A stretch of 64,000 bases of DNA from an uncultured Desulfatiglans sp. (GTDB taxonomy: Bacteria; Desulfobacterota; DSM-4660; Desulfatiglandales; Desulfatiglandaceae), in the NCBI GenBank assembly GCA_900498135.1, contig LR026961.1:4313552-4377551 (forward strand), given 5' to 3'. The notes below the pieces were generated by a model. The model did not search any database and was not told the DNA's origin. It saw only the letters and a program-made list of their open reading frames with translations. The first letter of the stretch is position 1, and every line of letters begins with the position of its first letter. A program made the translations under genes and the position numbers. This document shows, one piece after another, positions 44,910 to 54,557 of the stretch.

Positions 44910-47660
44910 GTGAGTATCTTCAATCTCGAAAAGATCTTCATGCCATCGAGTGTGGCGGTGATCGGGGCAAGCGGAAAGTCCGGCTCCATCGGTGAAGTGC
45001 TGCTGCGAAACCTGCTCGCGACGCCCTTCGAAGGCCCGGTTTTTCCCGTCAACCCGAAATACGACCACCTGATGGGGCTCGAATGCCGCCCCGCTCTCCG
45101 GGATGTCCGGCAGCCGGTGGATCTTGCGGTCATCGCCGTGCCTGCCGACCAGGTTCCGGAGGTCCTCGACGAATGCGCCGAAGCAGGCGTGGGAGGGGCC
45201 ATCATCATCTCGGCAGCGGGGAAGGAGGCCGGCAAAGACGGGCGATCCCTCGAAAACGCCATCCGGGAGCATGCGGATGCCGCCGGGGTCCGGATCATCG
45301 GCCCGAACTGCATGGGGGTGGTGAGCACACCGGCAAAGCTCAACGCCACCTTTGCCGAACGGGAGCACCTGAGCGGCGGGCTAGCCTTCATCTCCCAGAG
45401 CGGCGCCATGAGTGCCGCCATCCTGGATCTTTCCGCCCGAGAGAGGATCGGCTTCCGCTATTTTGTCAGCCTCGGCTCCGTCCTGGATGTCGATGTCGGG
45501 GATCTGATCGACTACCTGGGAAACGACCCGGGTGTCAGTGCCATTGTCCTATACGCCGAGACGCTCAGTTCCCTGCGCAAGTTCATGAGCGCAGCGCGCG
45601 CGGTTTCGCGCGTCAAGCCGATCGTCGTGCTGAAATCCGGCCGTTCGGCGAACGACTTGAACGGCGCGGGCGGTCCGGGGAGCCGCCTGCTTGCCGAAGA
45701 GAGCGCCGTCTACGACGCAGCCTTCAAGCGCGCCGGCATGCTCCGCGTCAAGACGATGGACGAACTGTTCGACTGCGCCGAGCTTTTCGCCAAACAGCAC
45801 AACCCGCGGGGGAACCGGCTCTGCATCCTGATGAACGGGGACGGCCCCGGCGTCATGGCGGTGGACGCCCTCGCCTCCTACGGCCTCAAACCGGCCGCCC
45901 TCGAACCGGACACACTGGAGGCGCTCGACAGGCTGCTCCCGCCGATATGGAGCAGGCGCAACCCGATCGACCTCCTGGGGGACGCCACCCCCGAGCGGTG
46001 GAAAGAGGCAACGAGGATCTGCCTCTCGGCCAGGGAGCTGGATGCCCTGATGCCGGTCTACGTCCCCCACGTGCACAACCCCGCCGCCGATGTGGCTGAA
46101 GCCCTCGTCACCGCCTTCGAGGAAAAGGGGGTGGGCATTCCGCTTTTTTCCGTCTGGATGGGCGGCGAAGGCGCCGACCCCGGCCGGGAGGCCATGAACC
46201 GCTCGGCCTTCCCCACCTACGATTCCCCGGAGCGGGCCGTCGCGGCCTTCACCTATGCCCTTTCCTACGCGCGCAACCTGGAGATGTTGCAGGAGATCCC
46301 TCCGAAGTTCAACCGGGCGCTCGACTTCGATCCTGCCGCCGTCAGGGCCGTAGTCCAGGAGGTCCTGAAAAAAGGAGGCGGGGCGCTCGATGCAGCCCAG
46401 TCGAAAACGGTCCTCGAGGCCTACGGGATCCCGGTCAATCCCGCCGAAATCGCCCGCGGCGCCGACGAAGCGGCCCTGATCGCATCGAGGCTCGGCTTCC
46501 CCTCGGCGATGAAGGTCGCCTCGCCTGACATCCCGCAAAAGTCCGATGCCGGCGGAGTCGAGTTGAACCTGAGGACCCCCGGCGAAGTGCGCGAAGCCTA
46601 TGAACAAATCGTCTCGTCAGCCCGCGCCGCCCACCCCGATGCCCGCATCGACGGCGTGACCGTTCAGCCGATGCTCTGCGGCCGGATGCACGAACTGCTC
46701 ATCGGCTCGAAGACGGTCCCCGGTTTCGGCCCGGTGATCCTTTTCGGCGCGGGCGGTCTTCTCGCCGAGCTCTACGAGGATTATTCTCTCGCGCTGCCGC
46801 CCCTGAGCCGCCTTCTGGCAAGACGCCTGATGGAGGAGACAAGGATCTACCGCGTTTTGCAGGGCCGCGGCCGCACCCCTCCCGTGGACCTCGAATTCCT
46901 GGAGGAGCTGTTGATCAGGCTCGCGCAGCTCGTCACGGATTTCCCGGAGATATCCGAACTGGTCGTCAATCCGTTCATGATCGGGGTCCGCGGCGGCCTG
47001 GCGGTGGACGTCCACCTTTTCGTCACGCCCGCGGTCCGGCCCTCTCCTGAGCACCTGGTCATCAGCCCCTATCCGAATCAGTACGAAGGCTTGATCTCCG
47101 TCAAAGGCGAAAAGCGGATCTTCGTCCGCCCCATCAAGCCGGAGGATGCACCGCTTTTGACCGGGCTCTTCTCGGCGCTTTCCCCCCTCAGCATCTATTT
47201 CCGGTTCTTCAGCCCGTTGAAGTCCCTTTCGACCAAGATGCTGGCCCGGTTGAGCCAGATCGATTACGACCGGGAAATGGCCTTGGTGGCCTTCGATCCG
47301 GATGAGGAAGAGGAAAAGGTCCTGGCCGTGGTCCGCTACATGGCCGTTCCGCGGAAGGAGGAGGCGAATTTCGCCGTGGCGGTCGGAAGCCCCTGGCAGG
47401 GTCTGGGGATCGGCGCCGCCCTGATGGAGCGGCTGTTCGCCATTGCGCGGGAAAGAGGCATCAAGAAGATCACCGGCGAGGTGCTCGCGGAAAATCGCCA
47501 GATGCTGGGGCTTGCGCGTCGGTTCGGCTTCGAGACCAGCAGGACGGCCGAAAACGGGCAGTACCTCATCACCCTGGATTTGAGCCGTGAGGCCGGCGCG
47601 GATGCGGCCGAAGGGATGCAGAGCCTGCAGGGCGAAGACACGGCCCCCGGCAAGACTTGA
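44910..47660 (+). CDS. Acyl-CoA synthetase (ADP-forming), alpha-beta fusion with GNAT acetyltransferase
   Basis: The 916-residue protein has a CoA-binding Rossmann domain (SSVAVIGASGKSGSIG), a succinyl-CoA-ligase-like domain (FISQSGAMSAAIL; GPNCMGVV with a conserved Asn-Cys), an ATP-grasp domain (about 490-720; VTVQPMLCGRMHELLIG) and a C-terminal GNAT domain (GSPWQGLGIGAALMERLF). The synthetase modules resemble NDP-forming acetate-CoA ligases; the fusion resembles Pat protein acetyltransferases. GTG 44910 has GGGAGG upstream. Confidence 0.88.
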   Translation: MSIFNLEKIFMPSSVAVIGASGKSGSIGEVLLRNLLATPFEGPVFPVNPKYDHLMGLECRPALRDVRQPVDLAVIAVPADQVPEVLDECAEAGVGGAIIISAAGKEAGKDGRSLENAIREHADAAGVRIIGPNCMGVVSTPAKLNATFAEREHLSGGLAFISQSGAMSAAILDLSARERIGFRYFVSLGSVLDVDVGDLIDYLGNDPGVSAIVLYAETLSSLRKFMSAARAVSRVKPIVVLKSGRSANDLNGAGGPGSRLLAEESAVYDAAFKRAGMLRVKTMDELFDCAELFAKQHNPRGNRLCILMNGDGPGVMAVDALASYGLKPAALEPDTLEALDRLLPPIWSRRNPIDLLGDATPERWKEATRICLSARELDALMPVYVPHVHNPAADVAEALVTAFEEKGVGIPLFSVWMGGEGADPGREAMNRSAFPTYDSPERAVAAFTYALSYARNLEMLQEIPPKFNRALDFDPAAVRAVVQEVLKKGGGALDAAQSKTVLEAYGIPVNPAEIARGADEAALIASRLGFPSAMKVASPDIPQKSDAGGVELNLRTPGEVREAYEQIVSSARAAHPDARIDGVTVQPMLCGRMHELLIGSKTVPGFGPVILFGAGGLLAELYEDYSLALPPLSRLLARRLMEETRIYRVLQGRGRTPPVDLEFLEELLIRLAQLVTDFPEISELVVNPFMIGVRGGLAVDVHLFVTPAVRPSPEHLVISPYPNQYEGLISVKGEKRIFVRPIKPEDAPLLTGLFSALSPLSIYFRFFSPLKSLSTKMLARLSQIDYDREMALVAFDPDEEEEKVLAVVRYMAVPRKEEANFAVAVGSPWQGLGIGAALMERLFAIARERGIKKITGEVLAENRQMLGLARRFGFETSRTAENGQYLITLDLSREAGADAAEGMQSLQGEDTAPGKT

Positions 47661-47849
47661 GACCTGGCTCCTCCCCTGCGCCTCGATTCTCCCGCCCCGG
47701 GAGGAAAACCCCGCCGGCCTGCAAACCCGGCGTGGTCATGACTGTCCATAAAGACGAGGGGGGAACGCCCCTTGTCCAAAAACCCGGTGGGCCATCGGCG
47801 GACCGGCCGGAACGTTTTTGGAAACCTTTAGCCGAAAAGGAGGTCCAAG

Positions 47850-48569
47850 ATGAAATGGTCATTGTCGCAGACCGCCGCAAGGCTTCTCGTAAGCATCGTT
47901 CTTGCATTTTGTGCAGGGGCGTGCGGCCAGGATTCCCAGGAACCGAAACCCTCTGAAAAAGCGCAGGAAGCGCCACCAGCGGCTGTGATGGACGAAAGGC
48001 CTGACGCCTCCCCGGCCGAGGAGACAGGCGAGGCCGGAGAAACGGCCTCGTCAACCGAGCCGGCGCCCGAGGAAGGTCCTGCGCGGACAGCGGAGGACGA
48101 AGCGCCGTCTGCGGAGCCTGCCGCCCCCGAGGGAGCGGAGGAGCAAGCCGCCGAAGAGGCGACCGTGAGCGGCAAACCTGCAGACAGTGGAGCCCCGGGA
48201 GAAAAAGCGGCGCCCCCCGCCGCAGACTTCCCGGAAGATCTGAAGATGATCACGATCTACCATGCATCCTACCCGGAGCACAAGAAAGGGCCTGTGCCCT
48301 TTTCGCACGGGGTTCACGTCAACGAGTACCAGATCGGATGCGGTGAATGCCATCACGATGAAAACGGAGAACCGTTGGCGAATCTCGCCGTTGGCGACCC
48401 GGTTCAGAAATGCGCCGAATGCCACCCCGTCCCCGCCGCCCCGGAAGACGAGGATGAATACCAGCGCGCTATGCACAAGAACTGCCGCACCTGCCACGCC
48501 GCACACAACAAGGAGACCGGTACGAAAGACGCCCCCGTGCTGTGCAACCAGTGCCATAAGGGAAAATAG
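47850..48569 (+). CDS. Four-haem cytochrome c3-like lipoprotein
   Basis: The 239-residue protein has a signal peptide with a possible lipobox (AGAC, Cys25), a long Ala/Glu/Pro linker (about 30-125), then a cytochrome c3-like domain with four CxxCH sites: 164-168, 188-192, 212-216 and 232-236, plus FSHGVHV upstream for distal ligands. It should carry electrons at the periplasmic face, as cytochrome c3 does in sulfate reducers. AAAAGGAGG precedes the ATG. It follows the synthetase by 189 bp with nothing recognisable between. Confidence 0.9.
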   Translation: MKWSLSQTAARLLVSIVLAFCAGACGQDSQEPKPSEKAQEAPPAAVMDERPDASPAEETGEAGETASSTEPAPEEGPARTAEDEAPSAEPAAPEGAEEQAAEEATVSGKPADSGAPGEKAAPPAADFPEDLKMITIYHASYPEHKKGPVPFSHGVHVNEYQIGCGECHHDENGEPLANLAVGDPVQKCAECHPVPAAPEDEDEYQRAMHKNCRTCHAAHNKETGTKDAPVLCNQCHKGK

Positions 48570-48680
48570 CCGTGCAACCTGCCTGCGACGCTGGTCCCAG
48601 TCAATAACACATAACCCGAGAAAAGGGCTATCATCCTAAAAACAGGCTAAAGAAAACCCCATGTTCTGTTACCCATATGG

Positions 48681-48787
48681 TCATAGTGGGCACACATCAC
48701 AAAGTTTAAAATTTCAACGGCTCGCATTACCATCAGAGCCGTGAAATTGCCTGAAGAAGCTCCCAGATGCTTTCGTGCCCACTATGA
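48681..48787. repeat. 107-bp nested inverted repeat, MITE-like
   Basis: Outer arms TCATAGTGGGCAC (48681-48693) and its exact complement (48775-48787) enclose an inner near-perfect pair AATTTCAACGGCTC / GAGCCGTGAAATT (48710-48723 and 48736-48748). Terminal inverted repeats around a small non-coding unit suggest a MITE or a structured RNA. It sits at the border between GC-rich and AT-rich sequence. Confidence 0.65.
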
Positions 48788-48873
48788 TTTTAGAAAAAAT
48801 ATAGGCTTAGGAAGTAAAATTCAATTTATGGATACTTATGATATAGTTTTTTTCTAATTCAGTATCAAACAGA

Positions 48874-49371
48874 TCATAAAGACAATTTCCTTAGCGCCTC
48901 CCAGAATTCCCGATCCTTATCCTGCCAATTTGGTCCAAACTTATCACCACAGAAATTGGACATCTTTTCATACCAATGCCACCAATAGTCCTTACCTTTT
49001 TCCTTTGCCTCTAACAGATCCGACAGATGTTCGATGATATTTTTCATTTCCTCTTTTGGTAAAAAAGAAGCAGCGCCCTCCTGCCGAGCTTTTACAATAT
49101 TGTCAGTGCTTAACGCATGCGCTGTAAGCATCAGAGAAATAATATTTTTCTTTCGAGCAATTTCCAACAACTCATATCCGTTAACACCCATTATATCTAG
49201 AATTGCAATATCAAAATGTTGATTTTCAAGAAGTAATTTTGCTTCTTCAAATGTGGAAGCTCTACTCAAACTTGCCATATCCAATTCTTCCTGAAGTGCG
49301 TCAAGCACATCAGATTCATCATCAACCAAGAGAATCCTTTTCCCTTGAAGCAAATTTTTTCCCATCATCAT
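48874..49371 (-). CDS. Single-domain response regulator
   Basis: The 165-residue protein has a receiver domain: acidic pair DDES, phospho-acceptor Asp in ILDIMG, switch Thr in LTAHA and Lys in LPKEE. The extra ~45-residue tail is rich in Trp and Lys (DYWWHWYEKM) with no DNA-binding motif. A partner kinase is not in the window, except possibly the degenerate kinase-like fusion at 40851. It probably acts by protein contact. Confidence 0.85.
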   Translation of the reverse strand: MMMGKNLLQGKRILLVDDESDVLDALQEELDMASLSRASTFEEAKLLLENQHFDIAILDIMGVNGYELLEIARKKNIISLMLTAHALSTDNIVKARQEGAASFLPKEEMKNIIEHLSDLLEAKEKGKDYWWHWYEKMSNFCGDKFGPNWQDKDREFWEALRKLSL

Positions 49372-49471
49372 TTATTCCTCTATCGCAGATCCTAGCAAAT
49401 AAATCATTATGCACCAGAAATTCTGCCGAAAACAGATTAAATATAACTCAGCCACCCATAGAGGTGCTTGT

Positions 49472-50389
49472 TCATGACTTTTTAGGCCAGTAGAAAATCC
49501 ACCGCAAGTAATATAAGACACCTTTTGCCTGATTTCTCACATCAATATCAATCGCCGCATAAGCACTCAGATAAATCTGTGGGGTAATAACATAATAAAA
49601 TGTGGGACCTGTCCAAATTTTCCTACCCCACGATTGCCCGGGAAAATCGGTTAACTCCCGACCGCTGTCGGTTTCGTCTCTCTCCTTAAAATTTCCACCG
49701 ATATCCCAGCCAACTCGCATGCTTTGGCCGACGCTGACAGCCGGACCTATAAGCCAATCGACACGGTTTCCGGGTTTAATGTTTATATCCTGATTTTCAA
49801 AACGATAAGTATACTCTACAGCGCCCTCAATGGCCCATTTTCCAGTTCCACCAAGAGGGCAACCATCAAAGAAAAATTTGGAGAAACGTAGATCGAACCG
49901 TGCATCATACTGATTGCTGCCAAGATTTACACTTCTATCGCAATCATATTCCCCAATAGGGAATTTGATGCCGAAACCTGGAGCAAAATTTATTCCGAAA
50001 GGCCTCCATTTTTTTTCAGCGTTTTCATTTCGTATCCAGGCATTCACCCAAACATCACCCATGCCGGAAGATGAATTATCACAACCAGGGAAATTATCTA
50101 TCTTCAACCGCGAAACAGGGATCTGGCAATCGAATATCCAGTACTTGGTAGAATAAATCGGCCGTAGGAGCAGTATGTCCTGTGTCAGATCGATGTGTTT
50201 CCCGTCACCCATATATATCTCGTGACCTTCAGTATCCATGAACTCATTTGAGTGAAATCTCATCATCCAGACCTCCATCCAATATCCTTGGGGCATAGTA
50301 GCCTCAAAATGACCTGCCATTGTCGGTCCGGAAAAAATCAAAGGAAAGAAAATAGAAAATATGATTAATTTTAAATTTTTCACATACAT
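49472..50389 (-). CDS. MetA-pathway phenol degradation-like outer-membrane protein
   Basis: The 305-residue protein has a signal peptide (to about residue 25, GPTMAG) and alternating aromatic strands as in a beta-barrel. The patterns GMGDVWVNAW, NFAPGFGIKFPIGEY and the terminal YLRWIFYW strand recall the Phenol_MetA_deg (SphA) family, thought to move aromatic substrates across the outer membrane. The fit is from memory. It would match an adjacent catabolic cluster. Confidence 0.65.
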   Translation of the reverse strand: MYVKNLKLIIFSIFFPLIFSGPTMAGHFEATMPQGYWMEVWMMRFHSNEFMDTEGHEIYMGDGKHIDLTQDILLLRPIYSTKYWIFDCQIPVSRLKIDNFPGCDNSSSGMGDVWVNAWIRNENAEKKWRPFGINFAPGFGIKFPIGEYDCDRSVNLGSNQYDARFDLRFSKFFFDGCPLGGTGKWAIEGAVEYTYRFENQDINIKPGNRVDWLIGPAVSVGQSMRVGWDIGGNFKERDETDSGRELTDFPGQSWGRKIWTGPTFYYVITPQIYLSAYAAIDIDVRNQAKGVLYYLRWIFYWPKKS

Positions 50390-50648
50390 AAATTTTTCCT
50401 TTAAAACTACTTGTAATCAAATATATTTTATAATATTTGCAAAGTTTAATCACAACTATAATGCAAATCTTTTAGTGTAGAATAACAATTTATTTTTGTA
50501 TTCACGCCAAAATATTGTTTTTTTCTACACTTCAATATAATATATTAAATACATCAAGTAAGATTTATACACTTATGTAGATACAAAATCATATAATTGC
50601 GTTATATAAAAAAAATATAATTATCAAATATCTACAATTGCGCAAACA
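50390..50648. other. Very AT-rich intergenic stretch
   Basis: The 259 bp between two leftward genes are extremely AT-rich, with many short A/T runs and TATAAT-like words. It probably contains the promoter for the MetA-like gene; no single pair of boxes stands out. Confidence 0.3.
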
Positions 50649-51797
50649 TCAGAATCGTCCAAGCAGGCGCCGCCCAATAACGATCTTCTCAACCTCTTTC
50701 GTACCTTCATAAATTTCAAGAACCTTGGCTGCCCGGTAGAACCGTTCTACATCAGTGTCATCCATATATCCGTATCCACCATGAAGTTGTAGGGCCTCGT
50801 CCACTACCTCGACAGCAGTCCGGCCAGCATTCATTTTCGCCATTGCAACAATCTTGGCATCCACAATCCCGCTATCCAATTGCCCTGCCGCTCGGTATGC
50901 TAGGGTGCGCGCTAACTCAATTTTGGTTGCCATCTCCGCAATTTTGAATTGGGTAACTTGAAAACCGGCGAGCTTCTGTCCAAATTGTTCACGCGTTTTC
51001 ACATGCCTGATTGCCATTTCAAGAGCTCCTTGCGCCAGCCCTACTCCGTGACCTGAAACATAACATCTTGAACGATCAAAAAAATTCATTAGCTGGCTAA
51101 AACCATTACCCCGTGTACCAATCAAATTGCTCTGGGGCACGCGCACATCTGCAAAAAATACATTTGCAGTGTCTGAAGCCCGTATTCCCATCTTTCCTGT
51201 GATTTTGTCGGCTTCATAGCCCGGATTGTCGGTCTCCACTAAGATGATGCTGTGACGTTTGGACTTTGTGGGTACCTCAGCATCAGTCTGGCAAAAAACA
51301 AGCATAAAATCGGCAACAGTTCCGTTCCCAATCATAACCTTGTTGCCGTTGACGATCCATTGGTCATCCACCAGAATGGCGCTCGTGGTCCCCGCGCCAG
51401 CATCGCTGCCAGCATTTGGCTCGGTTATAGCGAAACCCATAACGGCATCCCCGGTTACCAACCTGGTCAGGTATCCGCGCTTTTGCTCTTCTGTTCCATA
51501 AAGGATGAACTCCTCAGCCCCAAAGGTAACAGAACTGAACTGCTGTCCAATGCCAGGATCAATGCGCCAAAACTCTTCAGCAATCAGCGTTTGCTCCAAA
51601 AAACCAAGACCTGCCCCGCCATAAGCTTCCGGGATAAATACACCCACAAAACCCAGTTCTGCACCTTTTTTTATAAGTGCACGGGGAACCTCTTCTTTCT
51701 GCTCACACTCCCGAGCTATATCTCGAAACTCCCCTTCTGCAAATTCACGTGCGGCTTTCTGAATATCCTTCTGCTCCATAGTCAGTTGAAACTGCAT
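50649..51797 (-). CDS. Acyl-CoA dehydrogenase
   Basis: The 382-residue flavoprotein has the FAD-binding signature GFAITEPNAGSDAG and the C-terminal catalytic region ALQLHGGYGYMDDTDVERFYRAAKVLEIYEGT, with the Glu of YEGT as candidate base. It oxidises an acyl-CoA to the enoyl-CoA with electrons passed to an electron transfer flavoprotein. Its gene lies between an acyl-CoA ligase and the MetA-like protein, so substrate uptake, activation and oxidation may be linked. Confidence 0.93.
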   Translation of the reverse strand: MQFQLTMEQKDIQKAAREFAEGEFRDIARECEQKEEVPRALIKKGAELGFVGVFIPEAYGGAGLGFLEQTLIAEEFWRIDPGIGQQFSSVTFGAEEFILYGTEEQKRGYLTRLVTGDAVMGFAITEPNAGSDAGAGTTSAILVDDQWIVNGNKVMIGNGTVADFMLVFCQTDAEVPTKSKRHSIILVETDNPGYEADKITGKMGIRASDTANVFFADVRVPQSNLIGTRGNGFSQLMNFFDRSRCYVSGHGVGLAQGALEMAIRHVKTREQFGQKLAGFQVTQFKIAEMATKIELARTLAYRAAGQLDSGIVDAKIVAMAKMNAGRTAVEVVDEALQLHGGYGYMDDTDVERFYRAAKVLEIYEGTKEVEKIVIGRRLLGRF

Positions 51798-51857
51798 TAT
51801 GATATCCTTTCTCTTACTAACTTTTAGCGATTTTCACCCGGTATGATAATTCCTATT

Positions 51858-51967
51858 AATATCATGGAAATCATATAAATGCGCGCAGGCGAGCTCTAAT
51901 CCATCACACAAGCAAAGGAGTAGGTTTACGCCGATACTGGCGAAAAACATCATTTCTGGATTTAGAC
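51858..51967 (+). repeat. Palindromic repeat, decayed right-half copy J
   Basis: The 110 bp match the repeat from AATATCAAGGAAATCA to the right end (CATTTCTGGATTTAGAC) with many substitutions; the palindrome is lost. It lies 60 bp upstream of the acyl-CoA dehydrogenase start. The rest of the gap to 52221 shows nothing. Confidence 0.65.
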
Positions 51968-52221
51968 GAGCAAGATATGATCTTCAGATTTTTATCAGCA
52001 TTCCTAAAGAAAATTGCAAATATATAATTTGATTAACTTTTCGTTGCCATGACACTATGAATATTTTTCACACGTAAACATCTATGGCATTGCCACCATT
52101 CATTATAAAATACTCTCAGTTATGTTTCTCAAAACCATCGATTTTATATTCCGATACAGCTGAAAGTATTTTCAACTGCTCATTATTAAAAATCTTTTAT
52201 CAATACGTCAACCTGCAAGTC

Positions 52222-53814
52222 TTATACAGCGCCCCAGGCAACTTTAGATTCTGATTCGAAGCGTTTCCGGTAACGATCACGCAGCTCACGCCTTAGCAAT
52301 TCATAACCACCACCAAGCATCGGCATCTCTGAAATATCGATAAAATCGACAGATTTTGGCTTTTTATAACTGGCCAAACGCACCTTGCAAAATTCTATAA
52401 TCTCCTTTTCAGTAGCAACCGCATCATCTTTCAGCACTACAACTGCCTTGACAGATTCGCCCCACTTTTTATCCGGAACGCCAATGACACACACAAGATT
52501 AACCGACGGATGACCCGAAAGAACATCTTCCACTTCTCGAGGATACACTTTCAGTCCGCCAGTCACGATCATGTCCTTTTTACGATCTACAACGTAATAA
52601 AAACCGTCCTCATCCACCTGCACTAAATCACCGGAAAACCACCAGCCATTGCGAAAATCATCAGCATCCGGGCGGTTCCAATAGCCTTTGGACACGGCAT
52701 CACCACGGATAGCCAATTCCCCTGTACCTCCAGCCTGGACTGTATTGCCGTCATCGTCGACAACCATCGTTTCGTATCCGAGGCATGCTCGTCCGATAGA
52801 CGTGAGCCGACGGGCCGTAGGCCCTTCTAGGGTCACTTCGTTGGGCCGCAGAACCGTCCCAAGAAGTCCTGTTTCGGTAGTGCCGTAAAGTTGGATAAAT
52901 TTTTTCCCCAGTAATGCCGCGGCCTCTTTTAACAATCCTGCTGATATCGGAGCAGCCGAAGTGAACCAGTGCTCTAAATGTGAAAAATCCGTATTCTTAG
53001 CCAGGGGATGACGAATAACTTTAGAAAGCAACGTTGGGCTGAATTGAGTAAATGTTATTTTTTCTTGGTCAATAATTCGTAATATCTTCTCTGCGTCTGG
53101 ATCGCTCAAAACCAATGAACAGCCGCGCATTGCAGAAACAATGCTAAGTCCGGTACCTCCTGAGGTATGCATGGGCAAAAGCAATGCCCAGCGGGTATCT
53201 GGATGAATGCCCATTTCAGCGGCCCACACGATAGCGCTGAAAGTCCAGTTACGATGCCTTAACGGCGCGCCCTTAGGGCGTCCGGTGGTTCCACTGGTGT
53301 AGATCAATGTAGCGATATCGTCCTCATCGACGTCTATATCCGGATTATCGGGATTTCCTTCAGCAACAAGGGTTTCGAAATCATATTCACATGGTTTTTC
53401 GCCGCCGATTCCGATGAAAATTTCCAAATTTTTGAGACGAGAACGTATGTCTCTGATTTTCTGCAGATAAATATCTCCGTCGACAATAAAGCCCCGAGCT
53501 CCGCTGTCCTCAATCTGATATGCAATTTCTTCAGGCATAAAGGAACGATCGATTGGCGCAATAGCCATACCGACCTTGGCAAGCGCAAATAGTGAAAGAT
53601 AGTGACCAATTCCGGTTCCAGTCTGAACCGCCACTCGGTCGCCAGGGCGAAGACCAAGCTTCAAAAAACTTTGCGCCAACCGATTGACTGCAATATCCAG
53701 TTCGCCATAGGTGTACCCAAAGCCCCTTGGGAACACCTTTCCGTATTCGTCTTTCACAGCCAGTTTATCGGGGTAATTTCGTGCACAGCGTTTGAGTGCA
53801 TCGCCTATAATCAT
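52222..53814 (-). CDS. AMP-dependent acyl-CoA synthetase/ligase
   Basis: The 530-residue adenylate-forming enzyme has the P-loop motif LIYTSGTTGRPKGAP, the YGTTETG motif, GELAIRGDAVSKGYWNRP, WFSGDLVQVDEDGFYYVVDRKKDMIVTGG and a C-terminal Lys in a diverged form (KKPKSVDFID). It activates a carboxylic acid to its CoA ester. The substrate cannot be told from sequence; the neighbours suggest an unusual or aromatic acid. Confidence 0.92.
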   Translation of the reverse strand: MIIGDALKRCARNYPDKLAVKDEYGKVFPRGFGYTYGELDIAVNRLAQSFLKLGLRPGDRVAVQTGTGIGHYLSLFALAKVGMAIAPIDRSFMPEEIAYQIEDSGARGFIVDGDIYLQKIRDIRSRLKNLEIFIGIGGEKPCEYDFETLVAEGNPDNPDIDVDEDDIATLIYTSGTTGRPKGAPLRHRNWTFSAIVWAAEMGIHPDTRWALLLPMHTSGGTGLSIVSAMRGCSLVLSDPDAEKILRIIDQEKITFTQFSPTLLSKVIRHPLAKNTDFSHLEHWFTSAAPISAGLLKEAAALLGKKFIQLYGTTETGLLGTVLRPNEVTLEGPTARRLTSIGRACLGYETMVVDDDGNTVQAGGTGELAIRGDAVSKGYWNRPDADDFRNGWWFSGDLVQVDEDGFYYVVDRKKDMIVTGGLKVYPREVEDVLSGHPSVNLVCVIGVPDKKWGESVKAVVVLKDDAVATEKEIIEFCKVRLASYKKPKSVDFIDISEMPMLGGGYELLRRELRDRYRKRFESESKVAWGAV

Positions 53815-53856
53815 TTCTGCTCCTCCCTATTCCAATATTCCTCCGGTACCGCGAGC

Positions 53857-54254
53857 TTAAAGATCCAATCGTAAACTGCAGCGCAAACAGCGATCCGCTT
53901 CTTTCACCGCATCTTTTTCATTGAGACCAAGTTCCACTTGTTCGAAATCCTTCAGACATCGACTCGGGTATAGGATCCCTGTCGCCAAGCATCTTTTGTT
54001 GAAATTTTCATTCTGATCCAGTACTGCTGGAATTTGCCTCGTTTTACTGTTGCGTCCTTGGAGCAAAAAGTTGTTGCCAACAAAACGATCTGCGGCTTAC
54101 GTAGCTCGCTGTCCCATAACTATGTGGCATCTATAACACTCGGGGGACGGCTGACCGCATCTCCAGCAGCAAAAAACCCCCAGCCGCGAGGTCAAAAAGC
54201 GATCCGTCTCAATGCGCAAAAGCTTAACTTCCGGGGTGGAAAGCCCGAAGCCTG
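53857..54254 (-). pseudogene. Remnant of a GltD-like FAD/NAD(P) oxidoreductase
   Basis: The minus strand reads IETDRFLTSRLGVFCCWRCG and then RATYVADRFVGNN, followed by FEQVELGLNEKDAVKEADRC-LRC. These match the conserved C-terminal end of glutamate synthase small-subunit-like oxidoreductases (TSxxGVFAGGD, AAxxIDRYL, EAxRCLRC). The GGD motif is destroyed, frames are broken and the N-terminal two thirds are gone. The loss is presumably recent, since the residues are still readable. Confidence 0.5.
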
Positions 54255-54274
54255 ATGGTATTTCCTGTACCTGC

Positions 54275-54448
54275 CTAGATCCATGTGGAAATGATTTCCC
54301 AGTAGAACCCGGTTTCCAATCCGGAAATGGGGATTTTTAACCAATATCATCGTAATCAAACGTTAACTTCTGGGGCGACATGTAGGTTGCCCCACAAACA
54401 TCCAAATCGAGGCCGCATTGTTATAAAATACCATTTTCGTATGGAAAT
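54275..54448 (+). repeat. Palindromic repeat, decayed copy F
   Basis: The left half is well kept (GGAAATGATTTCCCAGTAGA, then GGTTTCCAATCCGGAAATGG); the palindrome (GGGGCGACATGTAGGTTGCCCC) and right end are diverged. It lies behind the hyuB stop (54558), beyond 110 AT-rich bases with no gene. Confidence 0.75.
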
Positions 54449-54557
54449 CCGTCTAACATACATGCTCATAAAGTGAATTGTTTACAAATTAAATACATTA
54501 AAAATAAGATGACAACACGATAATTCGTAAAGCCGTAATTTATAAATTGAGCAGGGA

